Source: Flexivirga alba | GTDB taxonomy: Bacteria > Actinomycetota > Actinomycetes > Actinomycetales > Dermatophilaceae | Direction: 5' to 3' | Assembly: GCF_042661025.1 (NCBI RefSeq) | Contig: NZ_JBHSWH010000001.1 | Location: forward strand, 1,426,001-1,490,000 | Length of the DNA stretch: 64,000 nt | Shown: positions 7,835-18,838 of the stretch, one piece after another | How the letters are laid out: each line of letters starts with the position of its first letter | How positions within the stretch are numbered: position 1 is the first letter of the stretch | Translations under genes and position numbers: made by a program | The notes under the pieces: generated by a model | Seen by the model: only the letters and a program-made list of their open reading frames with translations | Told to the model about the DNA's origin: nothing | Databases searched by the model: none

Positions 7835-8676
7835 CGAACAACGTTCTGCCAGAACGAATCGGTGTCATCGGTGCCGGCCGGATGGGTGCCGGCATCGCGC
7901 ACGCGTTCCTGCTCGGCGGCGCCGACGTCGTGGTGGTCGAGAGCTCGGACGACGCTGCCGCCGCGGGCCGGGAGCGGATCGAGGGTAGCCTGGCGAAATC
8001 AGCGGAACGAGGTCAGACCCAGCACGGCGAGCTCAGCACCGCGACCGACCGGCAGGCGCTGGCCGGTTGCGGGCTCATCATCGAGGCAGTGCCCGAGGAC
8101 GCCGACCTGAAGGCAACGGTCCTGGGCGAGGTCGCCGGCATCGCGCCGGACGCGATGCTCGGCACCAACACCAGTTCCCTGTCGGTGACCGACCTGGCGC
8201 GGCGCCTGCCGAAGCCCGAGCAGGTCATCGGGCTGCACTTCTTCAACCCCGTCCCGAGCAGCTCGCTGGTCGAGATCGTCGTGGCAGAGACGACCGCCGA
8301 CGAGTTGGTCACCGCCGCGCAGGGCTGGGTGGCCGCGATCGGCAAAACCGCTGTCACAGTGAAGGATTCGCCGGGCTTCGCGAGTAGCCGTCTCGGTGTC
8401 GCCATCGCGCTGGAAGCGATGCGGATGGTCGACGAAGGTGTCGCGAGCGCGCAGGACATCGACTCCGCGATGGAGCTGGGATACCGGCACCCGGTCGGCC
8501 CGCTGAAGACCACCGATCTGGTCGGCCTCGACGTGCGCCTGGCGATCGCCGAGCATCTCGAGCGCGAGCTCGGCCCCCGTTTTGCCCCGCCGCAGGTGCT
8601 GCGCGACAAGGTCGCCGCCGGCCACCTCGGCCGCAAGACCGGTCAGGGTTTCTACGACTGGACGTCCGAGGCATAA
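7831..8676 (+). CDS. paaH: 3-hydroxyacyl-CoA dehydrogenase (PaaH-like)
   Basis: NAD-dependent dehydrogenase of 281 residues that oxidises the 3-hydroxyacyl-CoA intermediate (3-hydroxyadipyl-CoA in this pathway). The Rossmann motif is GVIGAGRMGAGIA near residue 12. The catalytic His lies in GLHFFNPVPSSSLVEIV, preceded by NTSSLSVTDLA with the conserved Ser, and the C-terminal domain contains GYRHPVGPLKTTDLVGLD. GTG 7831 overlaps the hydratase stop by 4 bp. It is the last gene of the paa operon here; the next gene starts 168 bp downstream in a different functional block. Confidence 0.92.
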   Translation: MTNNVLPERIGVIGAGRMGAGIAHAFLLGGADVVVVESSDDAAAAGRERIEGSLAKSAERGQTQHGELSTATDRQALAGCGLIIEAVPEDADLKATVLGEVAGIAPDAMLGTNTSSLSVTDLARRLPKPEQVIGLHFFNPVPSSSLVEIVVAETTADELVTAAQGWVAAIGKTAVTVKDSPGFASSRLGVAIALEAMRMVDEGVASAQDIDSAMELGYRHPVGPLKTTDLVGLDVRLAIAEHLERELGPRFAPPQVLRDKVAAGHLGRKTGQGFYDWTSEA

Positions 8677-8844
8677 CGCGACCGGGGCCATGCAGATGGC
8701 GTGAGCCTTCAAAACGACAGGAACTTGCCACCCTTCCCAATGTGTGCAAGACGCGGGTGGACGGTTGCGGTCCGCGCGTACGCTCCGATCGATTTCATTG
8801 GATGAACGATCGTCGGCTCGGCAGCCGCGGATTGGGCGTGCATT

Positions 8845-11800
8845 ATGTGTCTTGCTCGTCGTGGTGTGTTGGTGTGGTTGACGGTCGTGGTCACGGTTAT
8901 GGCATTGGGGGGACTGGGGTCCCCGGCTGCGCGAGCAGCGGGTATGGCGACAGCAGCCGCGGCGTCGGGTTCTGTGCCTGGTTCTGGCATGGCTGCGGCC
9001 TCTACGTCTGTGACGTCGGGTGCTGCGTGTTTGGTGTCGTTGTCTCCGGCGCGGGTGTTGGATACCCGGTTGGGGGTCGGTGCGCCGAAGGGGCGTCCGG
9101 CCGCGGGTGCGACGACGACGTTGTCGGTTGCCGGGCATGGGGGTGTGCCGGCCACCGGCGTCGCCGCGGTGGTGGTGAATGTGACGGTTGCGGACACGGC
9201 CGGGCCGGGGTACGTGACGGTGTGGCCGGCGGGTGCTTCGCGTCCGACCGCGTCGAACCTGAACTACGTCAAGGGCCAGGTGGTCGCCAACCAGGTCATC
9301 ACCAAGGTCGGCACCGGCGGGGCGATCGCCTTGTATGACGGGGTCTCGGCCACCGACCTGATCGTGGATGTCACCGGGTACTACCCGACCGGGTCGGCAT
9401 ACAACCCGCTGGTGCCGACCCGGGTGCTGGACACCAGACCGGGCAGTGAGCCGGGTGCGAAATCGACCACGAAACTGGTGTTGACCGGCAAGGGCGGTGT
9501 CCCGGCCACCGGGGTCGCTGCGGTGGTCCTGAACGTGACCGCGGTGAACCCGGCCGGTCCGGGGTTTGTGACCGTGTACCCGGCCGGGGTGACCCGCCCG
9601 AACGCGTCGAACCTGAACTACACCAAAGGGGCCGTGGTCCCGGCCATGGTCATCGCGACCCTGGGCACCGGCGGCGCGATCGACTTGTACACCCTGGACA
9701 GCACCGACCTGATCGTGGACGTCGCGGGCTGGATCCCGACCGGCACGGACTACCACCCGGTCACCCCGGCCCGGGTACTGGACACCCGGTCCGGGCTCGG
9801 CGCGGCCAAGAAGAAAGTCCCCGGCAACTCCGCGATCAGTGTGCAAGTCGCCGGGCAGGGCGGCATACCCGCGACCGGGGTCGCCGCCGTCGAGGCGAAC
9901 GTGACCGTCGTCGGCCCTTCACAGGCCGGGTTCATCACCGCGTACCCGTCCGGGACGACCCGACCCACCGCGTCGATGCTGAACTACGACACTGGTCAGA
10001 TCGTGGCGAACTCGGTCACCATCAAACTCGGCGCTGACGGGAAACTCGCTCTCTACACCGGGTGGGGCACCACCGACCTCATCCTGGACATCACCGGATA
10101 CTGGACCACCACCACACCGCCACCACCGGCGGTGAAGATCACCACCACGTCGCTGCCGGGCGGGACCGTCGCCGCGGCATACTCCACGACCCTTGCCGCG
10201 ACCGGTGGGACGACCCCGTACACGTGGTCCGCGACCGGGCTACCCGCTGGACTAACGCTGGCTCCGTCGACCGGGAAGATCACCGGGACTCCCACTACGG
10301 CGGCGACCTCGGCCGTAGCTGTCACCGTCAAGGATGCGGCGGGTAAGACCGCGACTGCGTCATTGAGCCTGGTGGTGGCGTCTGCGCCGGTGGCGTTGAA
10401 GGTGACCACGTCGAGCCTGCCCGGTGGCACGGTCGGTGCTGGTACTCGACCACTCTGGCCGCGACCGGTGGGACGACTCCGTACACGTGGTCGGCGACCG
10501 GGCTACCCGCTGGAATGACGCTGGCGCCGTCGACCGGGAAGATCACCGGGACTCCCACTACAGCGGCGACCTCGGCCGTAGCTGTCACCGTCAAGGATGC
10601 GGCGGGTAAGACTGCGACTGCGTCGCTGAGCCTGGTGGTGGCGTCTGCGCCGGTGGCGTTGAAGGTGACCACGTCGAGCCTGCCCGGTGGCACGGTCGGT
10701 GCTGCGTACTCGACCACTCTGGCCGCGACCGGCGGGAACACTCCGTACACGTGGTCGGCGACCGGGCTACCCGCTGGAGTGACGCTGGCGCCGTCGACCG
10801 GAAAGATCACGGGCACACCGACCACGGCAGCGACCTCCACCGTAGCTGTCACCGTCAAGGACGCGGCGGGTAAGACTGCGACTGCGTCGCTGAGCCTGGT
10901 GGTGGCGCCTGCGCCGGTGGCGTTGAAGATCACCACGTCGAGCCTGCCCGGTGGCACGGTCGGTGCCACGTACTCCACGACCCTGGCCGCGACCGGCGGC
11001 ACCACTCCGTACACGTGGTCGGCGACCGGGCTTCCGGCCGGGCTGTCACTGGACGCTGGCACGGGGAAGGTCACCGGGACTCCCACTGCGGCAGCGACGT
11101 CGAGCGTGACGGTCACAGTCAAGGACGCGGCGGGAAAGACTGCGACTGCGTCGCTGAGCCTGGTTGTCGCGCCTGCCGCGTTGAAGGTCACCTCGACTGC
11201 GTTACCGGGCGGCATGGTGGGCGCCTCCTACACGGCGTCGCTGACGGCGTTGGGTGGGACCACGCCCTACACATGGTCGGCGACCGGACTACCGGCCGGG
11301 CTGACCCTCGCGCCGGCCACCGGGAAGATCACCGGCACCCCCACGGCGGCCGCAACCTCCACCGTGACAGTCGCCGTCAAAGACGCGGGCGGGGTAACTG
11401 CCAACGCCGCTCTGAGCCTGGTCATTGCTCCGGCGGCGTTGAAGATCACCATCACGAGCCTGGCCGGCGGGACGGTCGGTGCGTCCTACTCGACCACGCT
11501 CGCCGCTACTGGTGGCACGACTCCTTACACGTGGTCGGCGATTGGCCTGCCGACTGGGTTGACGCTGAATGCGGGCACTGGCAAAGTCACCGGCACCCCA
11601 ACCACCGCGGCGACCTCGAGCGTGGTGGTGACGGTCAAGGACGCGGGTGGTATGACGGCCAACGCCTCCCTGAGCTTGGTGGTCGCCCCCGCGTTGGTCA
11701 GGCAACCCGACATCCGGGGAACCGTCACGTCGGCCGCTACCGGCGCGCCCATTGGCGGTGTTGTCGTGATGACGGGCGACGGTTTGCAGACTACGACTGC

Positions 11801-14800
11801 GGCCGACGGCACCTATGCCTTCAGCGGCCTGGCGGTGGGCTATTACCAAATCTGCTTCAACGCGCAGGGCGTGGCGTCGGCTCCCGACGGCGGTTACGTG
11901 AGCGTGTGTGACTTCAATGGATTCGAGCTGAGCGCGACGCCGGACCACGTGGCCGACAAGGCACTAGCATCGGGTGGTGCGGTGTCGGGGACCGTGACGT
12001 CCGCGACTGGATCCTCGGGGGTGGGCGGCGTGAAAGTGTGGGTTTACGACAACAGCACGGGAAATATCGCCACTCCGTTCGGCAACGCCACGACAGCCAG
12101 CAACGGCACATACACGTTCAACGGCGTCACCCCCGACCCGTCTCGGTACGGCGTGTGTTTCGACGCCTCCGCGGGCACCGGCGGCCCGTCGCAGGCCGGC
12201 TACCTGTCGCAGTGTTACAAGAACGTGCCGTGGAACGGCCAGTGGTACGACGTGCCGTCCGGCACGTCCCGCGTGCCGACCGTCAAGGGCTCCACCACCC
12301 CCGGCATCGATGCCTCGGTCACTTCCGGCTCCGGGATCTCCGGGAAGGTCACCGCGGCGCCCGGTGGCGCCGGCCTGGCTGGTGTCGATGTGGCGGTCTA
12401 CGACAGCACTGGCAATCAAATTGACTCAGTGACGACTGTGGCCTCCGGTGGATATTCGATGACAGGTATCCCGGCAGGTAGCTACACAGTCTGCTTCGCC
12501 GCGGGAGACGTTTCGGGCGGTTCGTCGACCACGGGGTATCTGTCGCAGTGTTACAACGGGGTCGCCTGGGACGGCTCCTCGACAATGCCGAGCGGTGCGA
12601 CGCGGGTCACCGCGAGCGCTGGCTCGACGAAGACCGGCGTGAACGCCGCGTTGGTGTCAGCCCCTGGCATCACCGGGACCGTGACGGCAGCATCCGGGGG
12701 TGCCGGCCTGAGTGGCGTCTGGGTGTACGCGTTCGATTCCTCCGGGAACGACATCGGCCAGACCACGACCGGCTCGTCCGGCACCTACGCGATAACTGAT
12801 CTTCCGGCCGGGAACTACACCGTCTGCTTCGACTCCTCGAATGCATCGGGCGGCTCGTCGGTCACCGGATATCTGTCGCAGTGCTACCAGAACGTCCCGT
12901 GGGACGACTCCTGGAGCGATATTCCGTCGGGCACACCGGTGACGGCGAAGGTCGGTTTGACCGGCATCAACGCCTCGCTGGCATCAGCGGGCGGGATCTC
13001 CGGCACGGTGAGCGCGGCATCCGATGGCGCGAAGGTGAGCGGCGCGACTGTGCAGGCGTATGACGCCAACGGCAGCTCCATCGGCACGGAGCCGACCACG
13101 GCTACGAACGGCACCTATACCGTGGCCGGACTGGCGACGGGAACCTACACCATCTGTTTCAGCGCGTCCGATGCTTCCGGTGGCTCGTCGACCTCCGGCT
13201 ACCTGTCGCAGTGCTATCGGGGCATCGCCTGGGACGGTTCGTCAGCGCCACCCGCCGGCACTTCAGCCGTGCCTGTCACTGCCGGTTCGGTCAAGCCCGG
13301 CGTCGATGCGGCGTTGAAGTCCGCGGCCGGCATCTCCGGCACCGTCACTTCTGGCGGCGCCGGGGTCGGCGGCGTGAACGTGGAGGTGTTCAACAGCGCA
13401 GGCAACCAAGTCGACAGCGCCGCGACAGGCACCACCGGCGGTTTCTCGGTGCTGGGGTTGCCGACCGGCAGCTACACGGTCTGCTTCGACGCCAGGTACG
13501 CAACCGGAGGCGGGTCGGCCGCCGGGTATTTGTCCCAGTGCTACAACGGCATCGCCTGGAGCGACCCATCCTCCGACGCCCCGCCGTCCGGCACAACAGC
13601 GGTCTCGGTGACTGCGGGGTCGACACACTCAGGACTGAATGCGACGCTGACCGCCGCGGGGGTGTCTCGGGGACCGTCACCTCCAGCGGGTCCGGGCTCG
13701 CCCAGGTATCCGTCGATGTGTATGACAAGAACGGCAACTGGGTCGCGAACAGTTACACCGATTCGGCGGGTGCCTACACGATGAAACCCCTCCCGGCGGG
13801 GAGTTACACGGTGTGTTTCGACGCCTCCTATGCGTATGGCGGGACGTCAACCACCGGCTACGCATCGCAGTGCTACGCCGGCGTGCCGTGGACCAGCGGG
13901 AACAACCCACCGGCCGGCACGACGGCGGTTGCGGTCACGTCCGGGTCCATCCATTCCGGGGTGAATGCCACCCTGAGCGCTGCCGGCGGGATATCCGGCA
14001 CCGTGACCGATGCGGCCGGCGGCGCCGACCTCACCGACGTCACGGTGAATGTGTATGACGGCAGCGGCAACGCGGTCAGCTCGGCATCCACCGACGGCGC
14101 CGGCACCTACACCGCAGGCGGCATTCCGGCTGGCAGCTACACGGTTTGCTTCACACCGGCCTCCGACTCGGGCGGTTCGTCCGCCACTGGTTATGTGCCA
14201 CAGTGCTACAAGAACGTGCCGTGGGACGGTTCGTCGAGCGATCTTCCGTCGGGGACGACGCCAGTGTCGGCGACCACGGGCACCACACACTCCGGGATCG
14301 ACGCAGCACTCGGCTCGGCAGCAGGGATCTCGGGCCGAGTGACCGCTGCTACCGGGGGCGCGGCGCTCGGCAACGCGACGGTCGCCGTCTTCACCAGGGG
14401 CAAGAGCTTGGTGACCACGGCATCGACGGACTCGTCCGGGTCTTACACCGTCGGCGGTTTGCAGTCGGGCAGCTACTACGTCTGCTTCGATGCCGCGGGA
14501 GCGGCGGGCGGACCGTCGACCGCCGGTTATGTTGACCAGTGCTTCAACGGTGTCGTTTGGGACGGAGCGTACGACCCGGAGTCGATGCCCTCAGGGATGA
14601 CTGCGGTCTCAACGACGACGGGAACCGTAACGGCGGGCGTGAGCGCAGCGCTGACCTCCGACGCGGCTATCACCGGGACGGTGACAGCCGCATCCGACGG
14701 TTCGCCGGTGAGTGAGGTGTGGGTCTACGCATACGACTCCAGCGGCAATCAGCTCACCCAGACGACGACCGGCGGCGACGGCACCTACACGCTGAGTGGC

Positions 14801-16978
14801 CTAGCGGCTGGGACGGACACGGTCTGCTTCGACCCGTCGCAGGCGACGGGTGAGACGGCGTCCACGGCGTTCGTCGCCCAGTGTTACAACGACGTCGCCT
14901 GGGCTGCTGGCGCCAACCCGCCTTCGGACGCCTCGCCCGTGTCGGTGATCACTGGTGCGGTTGCTTCGGGTATCAACGCCCCACTCAAGTCGGTCACGGC
15001 CTCGATCAAGGGGCTCATCACCGACAGTAGCGGCGGCGGAGTGAAGGGTGCGCAGGCATATATCTACGACGGTTCCGGCTATCAGGTCGCGAACGTGACC
15101 ACAAGCGTGACCGGCGCCTATTCGGTGCCGACGCTGCCGGCCGGTTCCTACACGGTTTGCTTCGATGCACGGGATGCAACCGGATCGTCGGCCACCGGCT
15201 ATCTCTCGCAGTGCTACAAGGCTGTCCCGTGGAGTAATCCCTCTTCCGGTGCATTGCCCGCGGGGACCACAGCCGTTGCGGTGACCTCGGGCGCAGTCCA
15301 GACCGTCAACGCGACCCTGGCACCCGCAGGCGCCATCGCTGGAACGACGACCGCTGCCACCGGTGGCGGCGGTGTGGTGTCCGGGGTGACCGTCACGGTG
15401 TACGACGGGAACGGCGATTGGCTGCAAAATACGTATACGGACCCGGATGGCACCTACTCGATCACCGGCCTCGCGACCGGCACCTACACCGTCTGCTTCG
15501 ACACCTCCTATGCCTCCGGTGGCTCGTCGAAGACCGGCTACCTTTCACAGTGCTACAACGACCCGAGCGGGACGGGCACCTCGACACCTCCCGTGTCGGT
15601 GACCTCCGGCGCGACGACTGGCGGCATCGACGCGGCACTGGCGCCCGCTGGAGCGATCGCCGGGACAGTGACGGACACCTCGGGCCACGGTGTCAGTGGC
15701 GCAACCGTCTACGTCTACGACCAGTCGGGCAATCGGCTCTATGAAGCGACCACGACGACCGGCCTGAACGGCACGTATGCCGCGACGGGCCTGACTACCG
15801 GCAGCTACACGGTGTGTTTCGACGCCTCGGGTGCCTCCGGCGGCTCATCGGTCACCGGCTACCTGTCGCAGTGTTACAAGGACGTGTCCTGGGACGGTTC
15901 GTCGACCCTGCCGAGCGGTACGACCTCCGTACCCGTGACTGCTGGATCCACGAAATCCGGGGTGAACGCTTCGCTGACAGCGGGTGCCGCGATCTCCGGG
16001 ACGGTCATCGGCTCCGTTGGCGGCGCGGCGCTCAGCGATGTCGGCATACATGTCTTCGACTCCACTAAGACCGAAGTGGCATACGCATCAACCGGATCCA
16101 CCGGTGCCTATACAGTCCGCGGACTGCCGACCGGCACCTACACGGTCTGCTTCAACGGCTCGGCCGGCACCGGCGCCGGCTCGACCGGGGGCTTCCTTGA
16201 TGAGTGCTACAAGAACCTCACGTGGTACGGCTCGCGGTCATCTCTGCCAGCCGGCACGACGCCGGTGTCGGCAACGGCGGGATCGGCCACCTCCGGCATC
16301 AATGCCACGCTGCCGCTCGCGGCAGGCATCTCCGGGACGGTCACCGCCGGCGGCAACGCGGTCGCCGGCGTGACGGCCGAGGTGTTCGACTCCAGCGGCA
16401 CCTACCTGACCAGCGCGACGACCGACGCCTCCGGCGACTACACGCTGACCGGGCTCTCGGCAGGCAGTGACACCGTGTGCTTCCAGGCCTCTCAGGCGAC
16501 GGGCGCGCCGGCGACAGGGTATCTGTCGCAGTGCTACAAGGGCATTGCCTGGGACGGGTCGTCGGCTCCACCGAGCGGCACCACATCCGTGACAGCCAGC
16601 ACCGGGTCGACCCAGCGCAACATCAACGCCTCGTTGACCACCGCGGCCGGGATATCCGGGACAGTCACCGCAGCGGCGGACTCGGGGGCGCTGGCCGATG
16701 TGACGGTCGACGTCTACGGCAGCGGCAGCACGCTTATCGGTCAGGCCACGACCGACTCGAGCGGCGCTTACACGGTCGGCGGGTTGTCGGCGGGCAGCGA
16801 GACTGTGTGCTTCGACGCATCGGGGGCATCGGGTTCGTCGACCACCGGCTACCAGTCGCAGTGCTACAACGGCGTGGCCTGGGACGGCTCGGCAACGCTG
16901 CCCACCGGAACGACATCCGTCACGACGACTGACGGAACTACCAAGTCGGGCATCGACGCGAAGCTGGCAGCCGGGTAG
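8845..16978 (+). CDS. Giant secreted repeat protein: 3 VLDTR modules, 6 Ig-like (He_PIG) domains, 16 Cys-pair beta-sandwich repeats (two apparent -1 frameshifts)
   Basis: Restoring one base near 10441 and one in the G-run 13658-13662 gives a single product of about 2711 residues. Order: signal peptide (LVWLTVVVTVMALGGLG, cleavage near ARA-AG); three modules of about 125 residues each with ARVLDTR, NVT, ASNLNY and DLIVDVTGYY motifs; six He_PIG domains (TTPYTWSATGLPAGLTL then GKITGTP); then 16 carboxypeptidase-regulatory/transthyretin-like repeats (ISGTVT, YDSSGN, GTYTV, YTVCFDAS, GYLSQCYNGVAWDG), each with two Cys. No LPXTG-type anchor is visible. The first break is obvious because the next repeat reads GCTGCGTAC where this one has GCTGGTAC. 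Function is unknown; extracellular adhesion or matrix is inference. The next gene, a ligase, starts at the base after the stop. Confidence 0.8.
9029..10109 (+). repeat. 1081-bp inverted repeat, copy A (VLDTR modules)
   Basis: Encodes the three VLDTR modules of the 8845 gene. The reverse complement at 22214-23294 encodes the same three modules of the minus-strand secreted protein. The two translations are identical apart from one Ile/Leu difference near the end (ATC at 10081 against CTC), and the DNA stretches I compared directly were identical. The copies face each other around 12.1 kb. Confidence 0.9.
10130..11690 (+). repeat. Six tandem He_PIG-type domain repeats
   Basis: Six units of about 260 bp, each encoding one Ig-like domain of about 85 residues (PGGTVGAAYSTTLAATGG to ASLSLVVA). 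Units 1 to 3 are almost identical in DNA, which indicates recent duplication; units 4 to 6 are more diverged. Unit 2 carries the first apparent frameshift. Confidence 0.8.
11700..16970 (+). repeat. Sixteen tandem Cys-pair beta-sandwich repeats
   Basis: Sixteen units of about 310-330 bp. Each encodes a repeat of roughly 105 residues with the pattern ISGTVT...YDSSGN...GTYTVCFDAS...GYLSQCYNGVAWDG...PSGTT. Unlike the He_PIG units they are well diverged from each other. The second apparent frameshift lies between units 6 and 7. Confidence 0.8.
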
Positions 16979-18753
16979 GTGGCGGCTGACATTTCGACTA
17001 TTGCGGTCTGGCGGACTTACCTCCGCCGGGCCGCAGCCGTGCTGCTTGCCGGCATACCCCTCGCGATCCTTCCGGGTGCCGAAAACCGTTTCGTCTTCGG
17101 CAGATTGGTCGTTGCGGCGTTCGCCGCGCTGCTGCTGCTCGCGATACCTGGAGCGGGTCGGTTGCCGCGCTGGATGTGGCTGTCGATCGGTGCGGCGACG
17201 CTGGTGACTGGCATCGCTGGTGTGTTCGGCGCCGACGTTTCGACCGCGTGGTGGGGGCGCGGTCAGGTGTATGACGGTGCCCCTTTCCTCGTGCTGTGCC
17301 TAATCGTCGCGATGGGGGCGGCACGGCACCTGGGGCCGCACGGCGAGCCTGGCGATCGGGAGCTCTTCCTCAACGCGATGGCGGTCGTCGCACTGGTGGT
17401 GGCACTGCTCGCGATCGTCGAGGCGACGGGGTTGCGCCCGTTGAGCACCGATGCGAGTAGGCCAGGTTCATTCCTCGGCAACGCCAGCGACGAAGGATCG
17501 TTCGCCCTGTTGTATGGCGGGGTGCTGCTGGTTGCAGCCATGAACCGGCGTCGGCCATTGCTCATTGCGGGTGGCGTGGCGACTGGCGTCACGGTCCTCT
17601 TGTCCGGGTCGCGCGGTGCATGGATCGGGCTCCTCGTGCTGCTCGGGGTGGCAGCACTGTTGGCCGGTCGCCGTGCCCCGGTCGTAAGTGCGTTCGCTGG
17701 GCTGGTTGCGGTGGTCGCCGTCTTCCTCGACCCGGTGACTCGTGGGCGGCTGCTCGGCGGGGGACTGGCGCATCAGACCGCGTCCGGTCGCGTGATGCTG
17801 TGGCAGGAGTCGCTCAGTCTCTGGACGCACCACCCCATCCTGGGCGTCGGGCCGAGCCAGTTCGAGAACGCGATCGTTGGCCGGCACACGTTGGCCTGGC
17901 AGCAGCGAGTCGGCCCGCAGAATCCGCCGGCGACCCCGCACAACTTGGTCCTCCAGCTGTTACTCGCTGGCGGCCCGGTCCTGCTGGCCGTTCTCGCGTA
18001 TGTCGCCTGGCGGGTCTATCGGTGTGCGCGCAAACAGAGCAGTTGGGGCACTTCGGTAGTGGTCGCTCTTGCGGCATACCTGACCGCTTTGATGTTCACC
18101 TTCCCCACGCCGGCGGTCATGCTGCCGGCGGTGGTGCTCGTCGCAAGCGTCACGTCAGTCCCGGTCGCGGCGACGGCCGCGTGGCAGCAGGTGGTCGAGT
18201 GGGGATTCGCCACTCTCGCAGCGGGTTTGGCGGTTGTCTTCGTGCTGGCGTCGGCCTCCGAGATCGAGATCAAGGCCGGTATGACGCACTCGCGCACAAA
18301 TCACCGACTCGTGCGCAGGCCGCGTTCGCGACGGCGCACGACCTGCGCTGGTGGGACCCGGACCTCGACGGGCAGGTCTTCCACGCGCTCGTCGCGGCCG
18401 GTCCGGGCGCCACGGCGCAAGCGTGGCAATGGGACGGTCGGCTCGGTGCGGCCGCTGACGACATACAGGTGATGCAGGACCGCGCCGCGTTGCGTCTGAA
18501 CACCGGCAAGTATGCCGACGCGATCGCCATCCTCGACCCGGCGCTGCAGCGTGACCGTTTCAACCCTCAGCTGCTCACAATGCGAGGCGTCGCGTATGCC
18601 GCGTCCGGCAACTACCCGGCCGCTCGCCCCGACCTTGAAGAGTCGGTGCGCGTCGATTCGTCCTCAAAGTCCACCTGGCACGACCTGTCCATGCTTTACG
18701 CAGAGCTCGGGTTGCCCGCGCTCGCGGCTCAGGCGGCAAGACGCGCCAGCTGA
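16979..18753 (+). CDS. O-antigen ligase/PglL-like membrane protein with C-terminal TPR region (one apparent -1 frameshift)
   Basis: Polytopic membrane protein of the Wzy_C/WaaL/PglL type, which transfers a lipid-linked glycan to an acceptor outside the membrane. The N-terminal 430 or so residues contain about 10-12 hydrophobic segments. The large loop carries ASGRVMLWQESLSLW, HPILGVGPSQFENA and PATPHNLVLQLLLAGGP, typical of this family. Near 18286 the frame breaks; restoring one base joins it to ALAHKSPTRAQAAFATAHDL and a TPR-like tail (GKYADAIAILDPALQ, GNYPAARPDLEESVRVD), about 591 residues in total. GTG 16979 abuts the stop of the giant secreted protein, so the two are probably co-expressed. 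Glycosylation of that protein is inference. Confidence 0.78.
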
Positions 18754-18838
18754 CGCGTCCTTGTTCCGGGACCACTTCGGTAGGCCGCGGCTTCCGCGCG
18801 GTCCCTGCCGTGACCGCTTGACAGGTTTCCGTGGCCGT

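Noticed and set aside
7999..9846. 615-residue minus-strand reading frame
   Set aside because: It is antisense to paaH and to the VLDTR block; the Arg/Gly/His-rich composition and lack of any domain mark it as a shadow.
13658..13662. Programmed -1 frameshifting in the giant secreted protein
   Set aside because: The G-run has no canonical slippery heptamer or obvious downstream pseudoknot, and the same kind of one-base loss recurs in unrelated genes, so sequencing error is more likely.
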